A stretch of DNA of 64,000 bases from Leptobrachium leishanense (lineage: Eukaryota > Chordata > Amphibia > Anura > Megophryidae). A program made the position numbers and the translations under genes. The DNA is taken from assembly GCA_009667805.1 (NCBI GenBank), contig CM019065.1:153176101-153240100 (forward strand), read 5' to 3'. The notes below the pieces were generated by a model. The model saw only the letters and a program-made list of their open reading frames with translations, was not told where the DNA came from and made no database searches. Position 1 is the first letter of the stretch. Each line of letters begins with the position of its first letter. Of the stretch, positions 13,680 to 24,894 are shown piece after piece.

Positions 13680-14032
13680 ACATGGATATATATTGCCCCC
13701 AGCAGCTCACCCATGGCTATATATTGCCCCAGCTCACAATTATATATTGCCCCCAGCAGCTCACCCATGGATATATATTGCCCCAGCTCACATATGGATA
13801 TATTGCCCCAGACCAACTCACGCATGGATATATTGCCCCAGACCAGCTCACACATGGATATATTGCCCCAGACCAGCTCACACATGGATATATTGCCCCC
13901 AGACCGGCTCACACATGGATATTGCCCCAGCTCTCATGGATATGCCCCCAGCACACATGGATACTGCCCCAGCTCTCATGGATATGCCCCAGCAGCTCTC
14001 ATGGATATGTCCCAGCTCTCATGGATATTTAT
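13680..14032 (+). repeat. 23-30-bp tandem array, left block
   Basis: Units alternate between longer forms (catggatatattgccccagaccagctcaca type, about 30 bp) and the shorter catggatatgccccagcagc type. The array is cut at about 14032 by the L2-like LINE and resumes at 16818. Confidence 0.85.
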
Positions 14033-16817
14033 TTATAAAGGATTTTACCAGGAAGGATACATTGAGATTTCTCTCGTTTTTAAGTATGTCCTGGGTTCAA
14101 GAACATTGAAGTGTTACAGTTACAGAAATACAAAGTAATACAATGCAAGATATTAAAAAAAAAAAACACAAATATACAGATTAACAGAAAAATATGTAGG
14201 AAATATAGTCACTAGGTTACATGTTTACAGGTGCATTCTGTATTGAGGTATGTTAGTAAGGAGCTTTTGAGTGACTTAAGACTGGGGGAAGATTTGATGG
14301 TGTCTGGGAGGTTATTCCATAATTGTGGTGCTCTGTAGGAAAATGAGGACCGAGCCACTGTCTTTTTGTATTGTGGTATTGCAAGTAAGGTGCTGGTCCT
14401 GGATCGGAGGTTATAGGATGAGGGAGCTGCTGGGGGAAGCAGTCTATTCAGATAGGGTGGCAGCTTCCCAGAAAAGCTCTTAAACACCAGGCTGGAAAGG
14501 TGAAGGGTGTGTCTGGATTCCAGCGATGGCCAGTTTAGCTCTTTTAACATGTCACAATGGTGGGTCATGTAGTTACATTGTATAACTCATTCTGTCGCTT
14601 TGTGCTACAATGTAGTACGTTTCTGGAGGTGCGTTTGCGGGGCGGCTGCATACACTACATCTCCGTATTCAATAGCTGGCATAAGCATTTGTTGTACAAC
14701 CTGCTTTCTTACCGCGGGGCTCAGGCAGGATTTGTTTCTGTACAGGGCACCTAGTTTGGGGTAAAGTTTAGATGAGAGTTTTTCGATGTGGGGCCAAAGG
14801 ATAGATTTGGGTCTAACCACATACCTAGATATTTGAGAGAAGTGACTGTGGTCAACGTGCCATTTGATTTTGTCCTGACACATAGATGGGGTGTTTGCAA
14901 TTTGTTTAGTTTAGCGCTGTTCCAAAGAGCATTGTAACAGTTTTGTCAGCATTTAGAAAAGGTTTGTTATCTTTGATCCACTTTTCTACCTCTGTGAATT
15001 GTTCTTGCAGCACGGCCTCCAGCTGCGGGAGATTTGGTTTGCTGGTATAGATCACAGTGTCGTCTGCGTACATATGTACAGTTGAGGCTTTGCAGACGTT
15101 GGGCAGATCATTTATGAATATTGTGATTAGCAGGGGGCCTAGTATTGAGCCTTGGGGTACACCGCAAGTGACTGGGAGCGGGAGGGAGGAGCTGCCAGAA
15201 ATTGACACATATTGTGATCGGTCGGATACATATGATTGAAACCAGGTTAGCGTGCGATCACCAATGCCCGAGTTTTTAAGTTTTTCTAACAAGATGCCAT
15301 GGTCTACCGTGTCAAAGGCCTTGGCAAAATCAAGGAAGATGGCTCCAGTTAGGTTTCCTTGTTCCATCCCAGCCTGGATATCATTGCAGACTTTTAAAAG
15401 GGCGGTTGTAGTTGAGTGATTTGGACGAAAGCCTGATTGATCCGGGGTTAAGTAGTTCCAATATTGATAATAATCACGTAATTGTGTGTAGACACATTTT
15501 TCCAAGACTTTTGACATTACAGGGAGCAACGATATCGGACGGTAGTTGGATACCAAAGTACTGTCACCACTTTTATGGATAGGTACCACTCTTGCAGTCT
15601 TCCAGAGCTTGGGTATGTATCCAGTCGCCAGTGACTCATTTATTAGGGTTGCAACAGGATTTGCAATTGCAGGCGCACTGATTTTCAGCAGCATTGCTGG
15701 TATTTGATCAGGTCCAGACTGGTATTTCATTTTTTGCTTACGGAGAAGTTTAGTAACGACACTGACAGGCACTGGTCTAAAACTGAATTCCTGTCTGATA
15801 CAGGGACTTTGCACAGTTCGGGGGGCCTGACCTGCATGAGGCCTCTCTGATTGTCAAGCTAGGAAATGACATGCAATCAAAGTGGTGGCACATCCAACAA
15901 AATAATCATTAAAGGCATTTGCTACATCTAGGGGGTGTTGCAGGGTTTGGTTGTTTACTTTGATAGCAGCTGGCTGGGAGTGGACTGGGGGTGCTTGTAT
16001 GTTACTTATGGTTCTCCAAAAGTTTCTAGGGTTTGATATGTTATTGTTTAGATTTTCATTGAAGTAATGGGCTTTGGCCATTTTTGTTTGTTTTGTGCAT
16101 TCATTCCGGCATTTTTCGGTATTTGTAGTGATCGTTCATGGAACCAGTACTCTTGAAATTTGACCACCGTGAATCTCTAAGCTGGTACATTAGTGTAAGA
16201 TCAGCTGTAACCCAGGGGAGAGGAGTCCCTTTTACTCGCACTTTACGCAGCGGGGCATGGGAATTCCAGACTTGCAGGAGCTCAGACTGAAAGTATTCAA
16301 CTGCACAGTCTAGGTCTGGGATTAGGTTTAGCCTGTACCAGGGGAGCTGTTTGAGATCACTTAGGAAGGATTCAAGAATAAATTTCTTGAAAGACCTGGT
16401 GGTTATTACCTTTGGGGGAGATTTCAAGGCCTTAATTTTGCGCACGCAGTACACTAGACAATGGTCACTAAAGCTATTAGCAAGAACGCCTGCCTCCTGT
16501 ATTCTATCAGGAGAGGAGGAGAGAATCCAGTCCAACAAGGTATGGTTAGGGCTTTTCATATTAATGTGAGTGGGGGAGGAGATTAATTGAGTTAGCTGCA
16601 AAGTTTTAAACAGCGAGCAGTGTTTATTGTTTTTAGGATTTAGCCAATCTGTATTAAAATCAACGAGGACCAGCAGTTCACTTTTTTGGTTTTGGGCAAG
16701 TAGGTTATTTAGGATTTGAGATATGTCAGAGAGGGAGTGCACTGGAGAGCTCGGTGGACGATAGAACCCAGCAACAATGATTGATTTACTGAATGGGATC
16801 TCAATTATACCAGAGAG
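14033..16817 (-). mobile_element. L2-like LINE, copy 1 (5'-truncated)
   Basis: Minus-strand LINE whose 3' end (ggattttaccaggaaggata near 14040 on the plus strand) lies at the left and whose 5' truncation point lies in the endonuclease at about 16817. Both flanks are the 23-bp array, so it inserted into that array. The 3' tail is the same as in copy 2 (43557) and is shared with the SINEs at 26112, 26417 and 29763. Confidence 0.88.
14212..16817 (-). pseudogene. L2-like endonuclease-reverse transcriptase, broken
   Basis: Reading on the minus strand: endonuclease part with VLVDFNTDWLNP and SDHCLVYCV (16101-16817), linker (15854-16081), reverse transcriptase 14906-15814 with FLDFAKAFDTVDHGIL, CGVPQGSILGPLL and MYADDTVIYTS, then C-terminal pieces 14605-14883 and 14212-14568 (SYRAPQLWNNLP). 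Frameshifts or stops separate each piece, but all catalytic motifs are recognisable. The family is placed in the L2/CR1 (Jockey) assemblage by these motifs; the exact clade is uncertain. Confidence 0.87.
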
Positions 16818-17785
16818 GATATGCCCCAGGAGCTCTCATGGATATTGCCCCAGCTCATGGATATGCCCCAGCAGCTCTCATGGATATTGCCCCCAGCTCA
16901 TGGATATGCCCCAGGAGCGCTCATGGATATGCCCCAGGAGCTCTCATGGATATGCCCCAGCAGCTCTCATGGATATGCCCCAGCAGCTCTCATGGATATG
17001 CCCCAGCAGCTTTCATGGATATGCCCCAGGAGCTCTCATGGATATGCCCCAGCAGCTCTCATGGATATGCCCCAGCTCCTCTCATGGATATGCCCCAGGA
17101 ACTATCAGGGATATGCCCCAGGAACTATCATGGATATGCCCCAGCTGCTCTCATGGATATGCCCCAGGAGCTCTCATGGATATGCCCCAGCTCCTCTCAT
17201 GGATATGCCCCAGCAGCTCTCATGGATATGCCCCAGCAGCTCTCATGGATATGCCCCAGGAGTTCTCAAGGATATGCCCCAGCTGCTCTCATGGATATGG
17301 ATATGCCCCAGCTGCTCTCATGGATATGCCCCAGGAGCTCTCATGGATATGCCCCAGCTCCTCTCATGGATATGCCCCAGCAGCTCTCATGGATATGCCC
17401 CAGGAGTTCTCATGGATATGCCCCAGCTCCTCTCATGGATATGGATATGCCCCAGCTGCTCTCATGGATATGCCCCAGGAGCTCTCATGGATATGCCCCA
17501 GCTCCTCTCATGGATATGCCCCAGCTCCTCTCATGGATATGCCCCAGCTCCTCTCATGGATATGCCCCAGCAGCTCTCATGGATATGCCCCAGGAGTTCT
17601 CATGGATATGCCCCAGCTCCTCCCATGGATATGCCGCAGCAGCTCTCATGGATATGCCCCAGCTCCTCTCATGGATATTGCCCCAACAGCTCTCATGGAT
17701 ATTGCCCCAGCAGCTCTCATGGATATGCCCCAGCTACTCTCATGGATATGCCCTAGCTCCTCTCATGGATACTGCCCCCAGGCCA
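16818..17785 (+). repeat. 23-bp tandem array, right block
   Basis: About 42 units of the form catggatatgccccagcagc+tct, with regular variants (aggagctct, agctcctct). Because 23 is not a multiple of three and the unit lacks stops in every phase, all three forward frames stay open for about 1 kb and give false proteins of 311-415 residues. No such protein is proposed. Confidence 0.93.
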
Positions 17786-17809
17786 CAGCTCACCTCCTGC
17801 CGCTGCCAC

Positions 17810-17980
17810 CGCGTGTTTCGGCTCCCTCTGAGCGTCCGGCGGCATGGAGCTTGGGCGCTCGCCTGGGGGAGCCACATGACCAGCCGCGATCTCGCGAGAA
17901 CTCGGCTGGTGACGTGGTTCCCCCAGGCGAGCGCCGAAGCTCCATAGCTTCGGACACTCGCAGGGAGCCGAACACTGCGT
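17810..17980. repeat. Long GC palindrome centred on TCTCGCGAGA
   Basis: Left arm 17812-17887 (tttcggctccctctgagcgt ... gcgctcgcctgggggagcca) is matched by the complement on the right (ggttcccccaggcgagcgcc ... cgcagggagccgaac) to about 17979. Near the centre lies TCTCGCGAGA at 17890-17899. The palindrome separates the 23-bp array from the 25-27-bp array. Confidence 0.85.
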
Positions 17981-18080
17981 CGCAGGGTGAGACACCCTCC
18001 TTTAGGGTGACGGTGTCACCCTAAGGACAGGTGTCACCTGCTGCGGGCCACACCCCCAGCCCCCACCTTGCGACACCACT

Positions 18081-20490
18081 GCCTTGTGCTCTGCTGGTAT
18101 ATAAAACCCTGTGCTCTGCTGGTATATACAAAACCCTGTGCTCTGCTGGTATATACAAAACCCTGTGCTCTGCTGGTATATACAAAACCCTGTGCTCTGC
18201 TGGTATATACAAAACCCTGGGCTCTGCTGGTATATACAAAACCCTGTGCTCTGCTGGTATATACAAAACCCTGTGCTCTGCTGGTATATACAAAACCCTG
18301 TGCTCTGCTGGTATATACAAAACCCTGTGCTCTGCTGGTATATACAAAACCCTGGGCTCTGCTGGTATATACAAAACCCTGGGCTCTGCTGGTATACAAA
18401 ACCCTGGGCTCTGCTGGTATATACAACCCTGGGCTCTGCTGGTATATACAACCCTGGGCTCTGCTGGTATATATAACCCGGGGCTCTGTTGGTATATATA
18501 ACCCTGGGCTCTGTTGGTATATATAACCCTGGGCTCTGTTGGTATATATAACCCTGGGCTCTGCTGGTATATATAACCCTGGGCTCTGCTGGTATATATA
18601 ACCCTGTGCTCTGCTGGTATATACAACCCTGGGCTCTGCTGGTATATATAACCCTGGGCTCTGCTGGTATATATAACCCTGTGCTCTGCTGGTATATACA
18701 AAACCCTGGGCTCTGCTGGTATATAAAACCCTGGGCTCTGCTGGTATGTAAAACCCTGGGCTCTGCTGGTATGTAAAACCCTGGGCTCTGCTGGTATGTA
18801 AAACCCTGGGCTCTGCTGGTATAACAAACCCTGTGCTCTGCTGGTATATATAACCCTGTGCTCTGCTGGTATATACAAAACCCTGTGCTCTGCTGGTATA
18901 TACAAAACCCTGTGCTCTGCTGGTATATACAAAACACTGGGCTCTGCTGTATTATATAACCCTGGGCTCTGCTGATATATACAAAACCCAGTGCTCTGCT
19001 GCTATATATAACCCTGGGCCCTGCTGGTATAAAAAAAAACTGGACTCTGCTGGTATATACAAAACCCTGTGCTCTGCTGGTATATACAAAACTCTGTGCT
19101 CTGCTGGTATATACAAAACTCTGTGCTCTGCTGGTATATATAAAACTCTGTGCTCTGCTGGTATATATAACCCTGGGCTCTGCTGGTATATATAACCCTG
19201 TGCTCTGCTGGTATACAAAACCCTGTGCTCTGCTGGTATACAAAACCCTGTGCTCTGCTGGTATACAAAACCCTGTGCTCTGCTGGTATACAAAACCCTG
19301 GGCTCTGCTGGTATACAAAACCCTGGGCTCTGCTGGTATACAAAACCCTGGGCTCTGCTGGTATATATAACCCTGGGCTCTGCTGGTATATACAACCCTG
19401 GGCTCTGCTGGTATATACAACCCTGGGCTCTGCTGGTATATACAACCCTGGGCTCTGCTGGTATATACAACCCTGGGCTCTGCTGGTATATATAACCCTG
19501 GGCTCTGCTGGTATATACAACCCTGGGCTCAGCTGGTATATACAACCCTGGGCTCTGCTGGTATATATAACTCTGTGCTCTGCTGGTATACAAAACCCTG
19601 TGCTCTGCTGGTATACAAAACCCTGTGCTCTGCTGGTATACAAAACCCTGTGCTCTGCTGGTATATACAAAACACTGGGCTCTGCTGTATTATATAACCC
19701 TGGGCTCTGCTGATATATACAAAACCCAGTGCTCTGCTGCTATATATAACCCTGGGCCCTGCTGGTATAAAAAAACCTGGACTCTGCTGGTATATACAAA
19801 ACCCTGTGCTCTGCTGGTATATACAAAACTCTGTGCTCTGCTGGTATATCCAAAACTCTGTGCTCTGCTGGTATATATAAAACTCTGTGCTCTGCTGGTA
19901 TATCCAAAACTCTGTGCTCTGCTGGTATATATAAAACTCTGTGCTCTGCTGGTATATATAACCCTGGGCTCTGCTGGTATATATAACCCTGTGCTCTGCT
20001 GGTATACAAAACCCTGTGCTCTGCTGGTATACAAAACCCTGGGCTCTGCTGGTATATATAACCCTGGGCTCTGCTGGTATATACAACCCTGGGCTCTGCT
20101 GGTATATACAACCCTGGGCTCTGCTGGTATATACAACCCTGGGCTCTGCTGGTATATACAACCCTGGGCTCTGCTGGTATATATAACCCTGGGCTCTGTT
20201 GGTATATATAACCCTGGGCTCTGCTGGTATATATAACCCTGGGCTCTGCTGGTATATATAACCCTGGGCTCTGCTGGGATGTTAAACCCTGGGCTCTGCT
20301 GGTATGTAAAACCCTGGGCTCTGCTGGTATATAAAACTCTGGGCTCTGCTGGTATATACATTCTGGGCTCTGCTGGTATATAAAACCCTGGGCTCTGCTG
20401 GTATATAAAATTCCGGACTCTGCTGGTACATATGTTTCTGGGGTCTGCTTATTATTTACAATTCTGGGGTCTGTGCTGGATATATATATG
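18081..20490 (+). repeat. Main 25-27-bp tandem array
   Basis: Roughly 90 units of ccctgggctctgctggtata followed by tacaaa, tata or caaa variants. Subtypes are clustered (tgtgctctg with tacaaaa at the left; gggctctg with tata in the middle). A block of variant units starting at about 18935 (ctgctgtattatataacc, ctgatatatacaaaaccc, then the A-rich unit near 19030) recurs in the same order from about 19672. This shows a segmental duplication with an offset of about 735 bp. The minus-strand frames of up to 472 residues are artefacts of the repeat. Confidence 0.93.
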
Positions 20491-20633
20491 ATTCCGAGGG
20501 GTGTATGCCTGGTTACACATGATTCTCGGGGAGGTGTATATATACATCCTTTTTTTTTTCTTCAGGTAATGGGGGGTGGGTTGTGGAATTCTTGGGTGAG
20601 TTCCCTCACTTTTTTCCCCAGGACTTGACCCCT

Positions 20634-21497
20634 GCTTAAAACCCTCCATAAACTGCTTTGTTTATTTGGCAGGATAATCGAGCACTTGTTCCACTTCTCA
20701 ATCTCCAGCAGACGCTAGTGCGGAGCGGCATTAACTTCCCAGACTTGGACTACAACCTGGTGGCCCTATACTGTTATGCCATAGACTGGCTACAGGGGAC
20801 CTATTAAATGGACCTAGAGGTTGAACAAGCCATACTGCCCTCTAGTTCTTTGTTGGCATTTCTTCATCAACACTCTCCACTTACCCCTATAGCATTAAGA
20901 GACAATCCTTTACTCCACTCTACCGAAATGGCTCGGATCAGGCTTTGTAAACGCTTGGGCTTCTCTTGGCGAACATCCAAGTGGTCTCCTGTTTTACATA
21001 AATTGAGATTTTGAACAAGATTCCCCGGCCCCTATTTTTTCCTCTTTAACTAGTAGGGGTTTCACCCAAATTCAGCATTTTTTCAATGGAATGACCAGGC
21101 AACCCCTTTCTTACATGGCACTCCGAGAGCTTCTGGGGTCCTCCTCTCTGCACCCAGTATACTATTTGCAGTTATGTCATTTTCTCACTACTCACTTTAA
21201 CCCCTCAAGATTGAACAACCCACTTGACGCTCTAGTGCTAGCAAAAAATGTACTGCCACACTCAACCTTCTGTATATATACATATTTACAGGCAGCAGTG
21301 ACTACCCCACCTGCGTGGAAATGTATTACCAAATGGCTCTCAGTCTTTCTGACCTTTCCTCCAAGATCTAATAAAGGCCACAATCACTTCCCGATGACTT
21401 ATCCCGTCAACTACATATTGGGAAATGTTTTATAGATTGCTGCATCAAGTTTATACGGCACCCACTAGAATGGCTTGTGTCCATTAGTTGCTACTTT
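20634..21497 (+). pseudogene. L1-type ORF2, C-terminal region part 1
   Basis: Resumes exactly after the 10-bp duplication with LHKLLCLFIWQDNRA, then SGINFPDLDYNLVALYCYAI, and continues in shifted frames (IQHFFNGMTRQPLSYM; CITKWLSVFLTFPP) to about 21495. Such sequences are typical of the conserved C-terminal third of L1 ORF2. Stops near 20808 and 21012 show decay. It is interrupted by the TTAA MITE at 21500. Confidence 0.8.
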
Positions 21498-21499
21498 AA

Positions 21500-21900
21500 C
21501 CTCTCTGGCGGTCTAATTTTTGGGGAAAACCACGTCTAAAAGCGGTCTTTTTTTTGCCGCCCTCTAGCGGTATTCCCGAGTGTGGCTCGAGGTTAAATTC
21601 ATATGTTGGAAGCGGTAACCCCAAGCAACAATCGGTATGCCGCTGGATACATCACCTCTCCCTGCGCTCTCTCAATGTCCCCAGCTGCCTCCTCCGGCGA
21701 CCGTGACCTCATACTTCCTGGTTCCATCCTCGCGAGAAGGAATCAAGGAAGTAAAACGCCGCGATCGCCGGAGGAGACTGCAGAGATCATCGAGGGAGCG
21801 CACGGAGAGGTGATGTATACAGCCCGAGTGTGTCTCGGGGTTACCGCTCTCAGCGGTGAAATTTAAACCCAAGACACACTCGGGATAATCGTCAGGGAGG
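21500..21900. mobile_element. TTAA-flanked MITE, copy 1
   Basis: Flanked by TTAA at 21496-21499 and 21901-21904. The ends CCTCTCTGGCGGT and the complement CCTCCCTGACGAT agree at 10 of 13 positions. The interior has phrases in inverted relation (cgagtgtggctcgaggttaa / aacccaagacacactcggga) and a dyad around CCTCGCGAGA (21728-21737). TTAA duplication is the signature of piggyBac and Kolobok; piggyBac-type is the likelier reading. L1 sequence continues on both sides. Confidence 0.82.
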
Positions 21901-21904
21901 TTAA

Positions 21905-22393
21905 ATGTCAACACCTGGATGTAGATTTGTGGCATTGTGTATGGTCTTGCCCATTTATTTAGGTCTTCTGGGACTGTCAGAAGATTTGGCTCCTTGGTTT
22001 TACAGCTTAAGATCCCTGCCACCCCTGAATGGGCCATTTTTAAATCACTGTCCAACCACTTCAACACACTCATTTTATAAAACACTTAAATTTTAGCTCT
22101 GCCTGCTGGCAGCCGTGGGTAAGAAGGCCATATTGGCGCAATGGACAGACTCATTGCCCCTCTCATTTCGCATAATCTATGATAGAATGTACGCTATATT
22201 TTTGCAGGATTCGATGGAGGCCTCTCTACACCAAGAGGAAAAGACTAAGATGTTTATTCTTATCTGGTTGCACCTCATGATTCAGGTCTTACTGGCTTCT
22301 ACTCGAGGGGCCCTGAATGATGCTTTTCTTTACTCACACTGGTCTGCGTTACAGAAGGTGAAAGGCACCCCTCAATTTCCCTTGAGTCTTTAA
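21905..22393 (+). pseudogene. L1-type ORF2, C-terminal end
   Basis: Contains the Cys/His-type region (CQHLDVDLWHCVWSCP-like) and then, from about 22097, LLAAVGKKAILAQWTDS and KTKMFILIWLHLM, a conserved pattern near the end of L1/Tx1 ORF2. The frame ends at TAA 22391-22393. A frameshift separates the two parts near 22090. Confidence 0.78.
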
Positions 22394-22660
22394 CTCCCCT
22401 CAATAATTTTCTAGCCTCCTGTCAATGTACTTTGCAATCTCCTAAATGTACGGGTCTACCACACTATGACTACTAATTGGGTTTGTGTTGACTCGGGTTA
22501 CCACCTCCCCTTGTGGCCTTAGCTTAGTCACACAGTACTGTAATGCAATACTCGTCCCCTCCACAGTTCATGTTACCCTTCATTGTTCGGTTTGTTACAA
22601 TATGGTACTACTTTTTATTTTGTGTCTGATCCTTTAATAAAAATATTAGAACAAAAAAAA
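22394..22660 (+). other. L1 3' UTR and A-rich tail
   Basis: Non-coding tail after ORF2, with AATAAA at 22634-22639 followed by an A-run (aacaaaaaaaatc) ending the element near 22660. Confidence 0.65.
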
Positions 22661-22735
22661 TCATACAAAGAAGACAAACTACATGTAAGATATGCAACAT
22701 AAAATACATTTAATTTTTAGTGGTAGTGTACCTTT

Positions 22736-23035
22736 AACCCCTTCACGATGGGCAGGCGTCGCAGACAACACCGACAACTCCTCGATGGCCAACGTCCCAA
22801 CATCAAATATCCCGACAGACCAAGTGCCCGATGGCCATCATCCTGACATCCAAAATCCCGAGGGTTAAATCTAACCCTAACCCCCTAACCCAAACCATCC
22901 GGGATTTTGGATGTCGGCTGTTGGGAACTTGTGATGTCGGGCACTTATTGTGAGGCGAAGTTGGCCGTCGGGATGTTGGCATTCGGGAACCTGGTTGTTG
23001 GGATTTTGTCCAGCACCCAGTTAAGATGATGTGCA
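22736..23035. mobile_element. Foldback repeat
   Basis: The arms carry phrases in inverted relation: gatggccatcatcctgacat, ccaaaatcccg on the left against cgggattttggatgtcgg on the right, with gtgcccgat / gtcgggcac further out. Starts after taaccccttcacgatgggc and ends near cagcacccagttaa. No ORF. Superfamily not assigned. Confidence 0.55.
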
Positions 23036-23448
23036 CATTTACACAGGTTCCATGGATCCCACTAGTCCAAAAATACATAGAAATTCATATCAAAATGTGT
23101 GGGATGCGTATATAACAAGATAGTCTAGAACTCGGATTTGTGGGGTACATTACACAGATTCCCTAGCTCTCTGTTAGGATTATACATGCTTACTGGCTAT
23201 TTTGATGTTCTATTAGCAGACATACAGACTCAGACAGAACAGAAGTATATCAAAGCTTATAGGCCAGTATTCTTATGGGCTATGTATCAGTGGCGGCTGG
23301 TGACATTTCAGGTTATTGGAGTGTCAGACTGGATATGTAAATGTTTTCAATCATGTATTGGAATATTATAGAGGCACCATTACCTAAAAATATGTGGACA
23401 CTCCCATATATTGGGAATAAACTATACAAACATATTCCAATTAATGAG
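23036..23448. other. No feature recognised
   Basis: Short AT-rich sequence between two repeats. No coding frame longer than about 77 codons, and none recognisable. Confidence 0.4.
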
Positions 23449-23452
23449 TTAA

Positions 23453-24271
23453 CCCCCCTGACGGTGTTCCTGAGTGTGTCTCGGGGTTAAGGCTAGGGTC
23501 AGACGAACGCATTTTCACGTTGTCTGTGAAAAACTGCGTTCGAACGAATGGACGTATTTTTTCACAGAGTACGCGATAGCGGTCATACGATGCGCATTTG
23601 CGTCCGTGATTTTGTACGGATCATCAATAAAACACTTTTGCATCTGGACGTTATGTTGGCCGGACATTAGCAGTGTCTGACATCTCCAAATCACGCAAAC
23701 ACGCCGCTAGCGGACGCAGCGCACTCTGTACAACCGTACTAGCGGTTTTACGTTCGACAAAATGCGTTCGTTTGCCACTTGCGTTGCGCAGCCGGACTTT
23801 TGTGCGACCGTACTTCGTATATTGGCCGTCATTGCCCGTCATTTGCTGCTAGCACGGCCGTGATTAAGTGCGCCTGCACGCGCGTTCGCACTGCCTCAGT
23901 CTGACCCTAGCCTAAATTTCATCGCTGAGAGCGGTAACCCCGAGACACTCGGGCTGGATACATCACCTCTGCTGATCCCCAGCAGTCTCCTCCGGCGATC
24001 ACAACCTCATACTTCCTGGTTTCCGTCTCGCGAGGAGGGAACCAGGAAGTATGAGGGTCGCGATCGCGGAGACTTCAGGGGACATCGAGGGAGCGCAGGG
24101 ACAGGTAATGTATCCAGCAGCATCCCAAGTGTTGCTCGGGGTTACCGCTTCCAACATAGGAATTTAACCCCGACCTACACCCGGGATACCGCTACGGGGA
24201 GGGGGGCAAAAAATAAATAAATAGACCACTTTTAGACATGGAATTTTAAAATAAATAGACTGCCAGAGAGG
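23453..24271. mobile_element. TTAA-flanked MITE, copy 2, split by a Harbinger-type MITE
   Basis: TTAA at 23449-23452 and 24272-24275. Same family as 21500-21900 in opposite orientation (shared ctgagagcggtaaccccgag, ctcctccggcgatc, tacttcctggtt). It has a dyad around TCTCGCGAGG (24026-24035). Removing the 425-bp Harbinger-type insertion leaves about 394 bp, matching copy 1. Confidence 0.82.
23491..23912. mobile_element. Harbinger-type MITE H1
   Basis: Ends GGCTAGGGTCAGACGAACGC and GTCTGACCCTAGCC are inverted repeats. TAA at 23488-23490 and 23913-23915 is the 3-bp duplication typical of PIF/Harbinger. 422 bp, no ORF. Inserted into the TTAA MITE. Confidence 0.85.
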
Positions 24272-24483
24272 TTAAATAAATTGTCAATGTTGAGGCTAAA
24301 TTCAAATTGAAAGTGTAATACAGAATTAAGCCACAACATGTATGCATAACACATTCAGTATTAAAAAAAAAGTAATTTTATTATTAATATATACTAGGAA
24401 CAAAACTAACATTAATCTTACCCAATCCCACCCCCAAATAATTTTAAGAATATAAAGCTTCATTGTAAGAATAAAAAAACCCT

Positions 24484-24894
24484 AACGCATTTTTCGCGTT
24501 GTCCGTGAAAAAGTGCGTTCGAACGAATGGACGCATTTTTTCACAGAATACGCGATAGCGGTCATACGATGCGCATTTTCGTCCGTGATTTTGTACGGAT
24601 CATCAATAAAACACTTTTTGTGTCTGGGCGTTATGTTGGCCGGACATTAGCAGCATCTGACGTCTCCTAATCACGCACACATGCCGCTAGTGGACGCAGC
24701 GCACTCTGTACGTCCGTACTAGCGGTTCTACGTTCTTGCAAAAATGCGTTCGTTTGCCACTTGCGTTGCGCTGCCGCACTTTTGTGCGGCCGTTCTTCGT
24801 ATGCTGCCCGGCATTGGACGTCATTTGTTGCTAGCACGGCCGTGATTTAGTGCTGCTAAACGCACGTTAATACTGCGTTAGTCTGACCCTAGCC
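24484..24894. mobile_element. Harbinger-type MITE H2 (left end eroded)
   Basis: Same sequence and orientation as H1 (gtgcgttcgaacgaatggac, gcgatagcggtcatacgatg). The right terminus GTCTGACCCTAGCC is intact and followed by TAA. The left terminal repeat is missing, the copy starting within ...taacgcatttttcgcg. Confidence 0.8.

Larger units (their letters stand above)
13432..18060. mobile_element. Second palindrome-plus-array element nested in the first
   Basis: Both ends carry GTGTCACC phrases (ggtgtcacccagtgcggtaa at about 13450; ggtgtcaccctaagg and aggtgtcacctgctgcgg at about 18010-18045), in inverted relation. Inside are a 23-bp tandem array (13680-17785, itself split by an L2-like LINE) and a long GC palindrome (17810-17980). 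The 25-27-bp array continues on both sides, so this element inserted into that array. The boundaries are approximate, no transposase is present and the superfamily is unknown. Confidence 0.6.

Noticed and set aside
16777..18024. Open frames of 311-415 codons on the plus strand
   Set aside because: They come from a 23-bp tandem unit without stops in any phase; all three frames are open together and the peptides are periodic.
18002..20361. Open frames of up to 472 codons on the minus strand
   Set aside because: Pure translation of the 25-27-bp array (IPAEPRV/YTSRAQG repeats); no start, domain or codon bias.
18081..20490. CRISPR-like array
   Set aside because: Units are head-to-tail without unique spacers and the context is eukaryotic.
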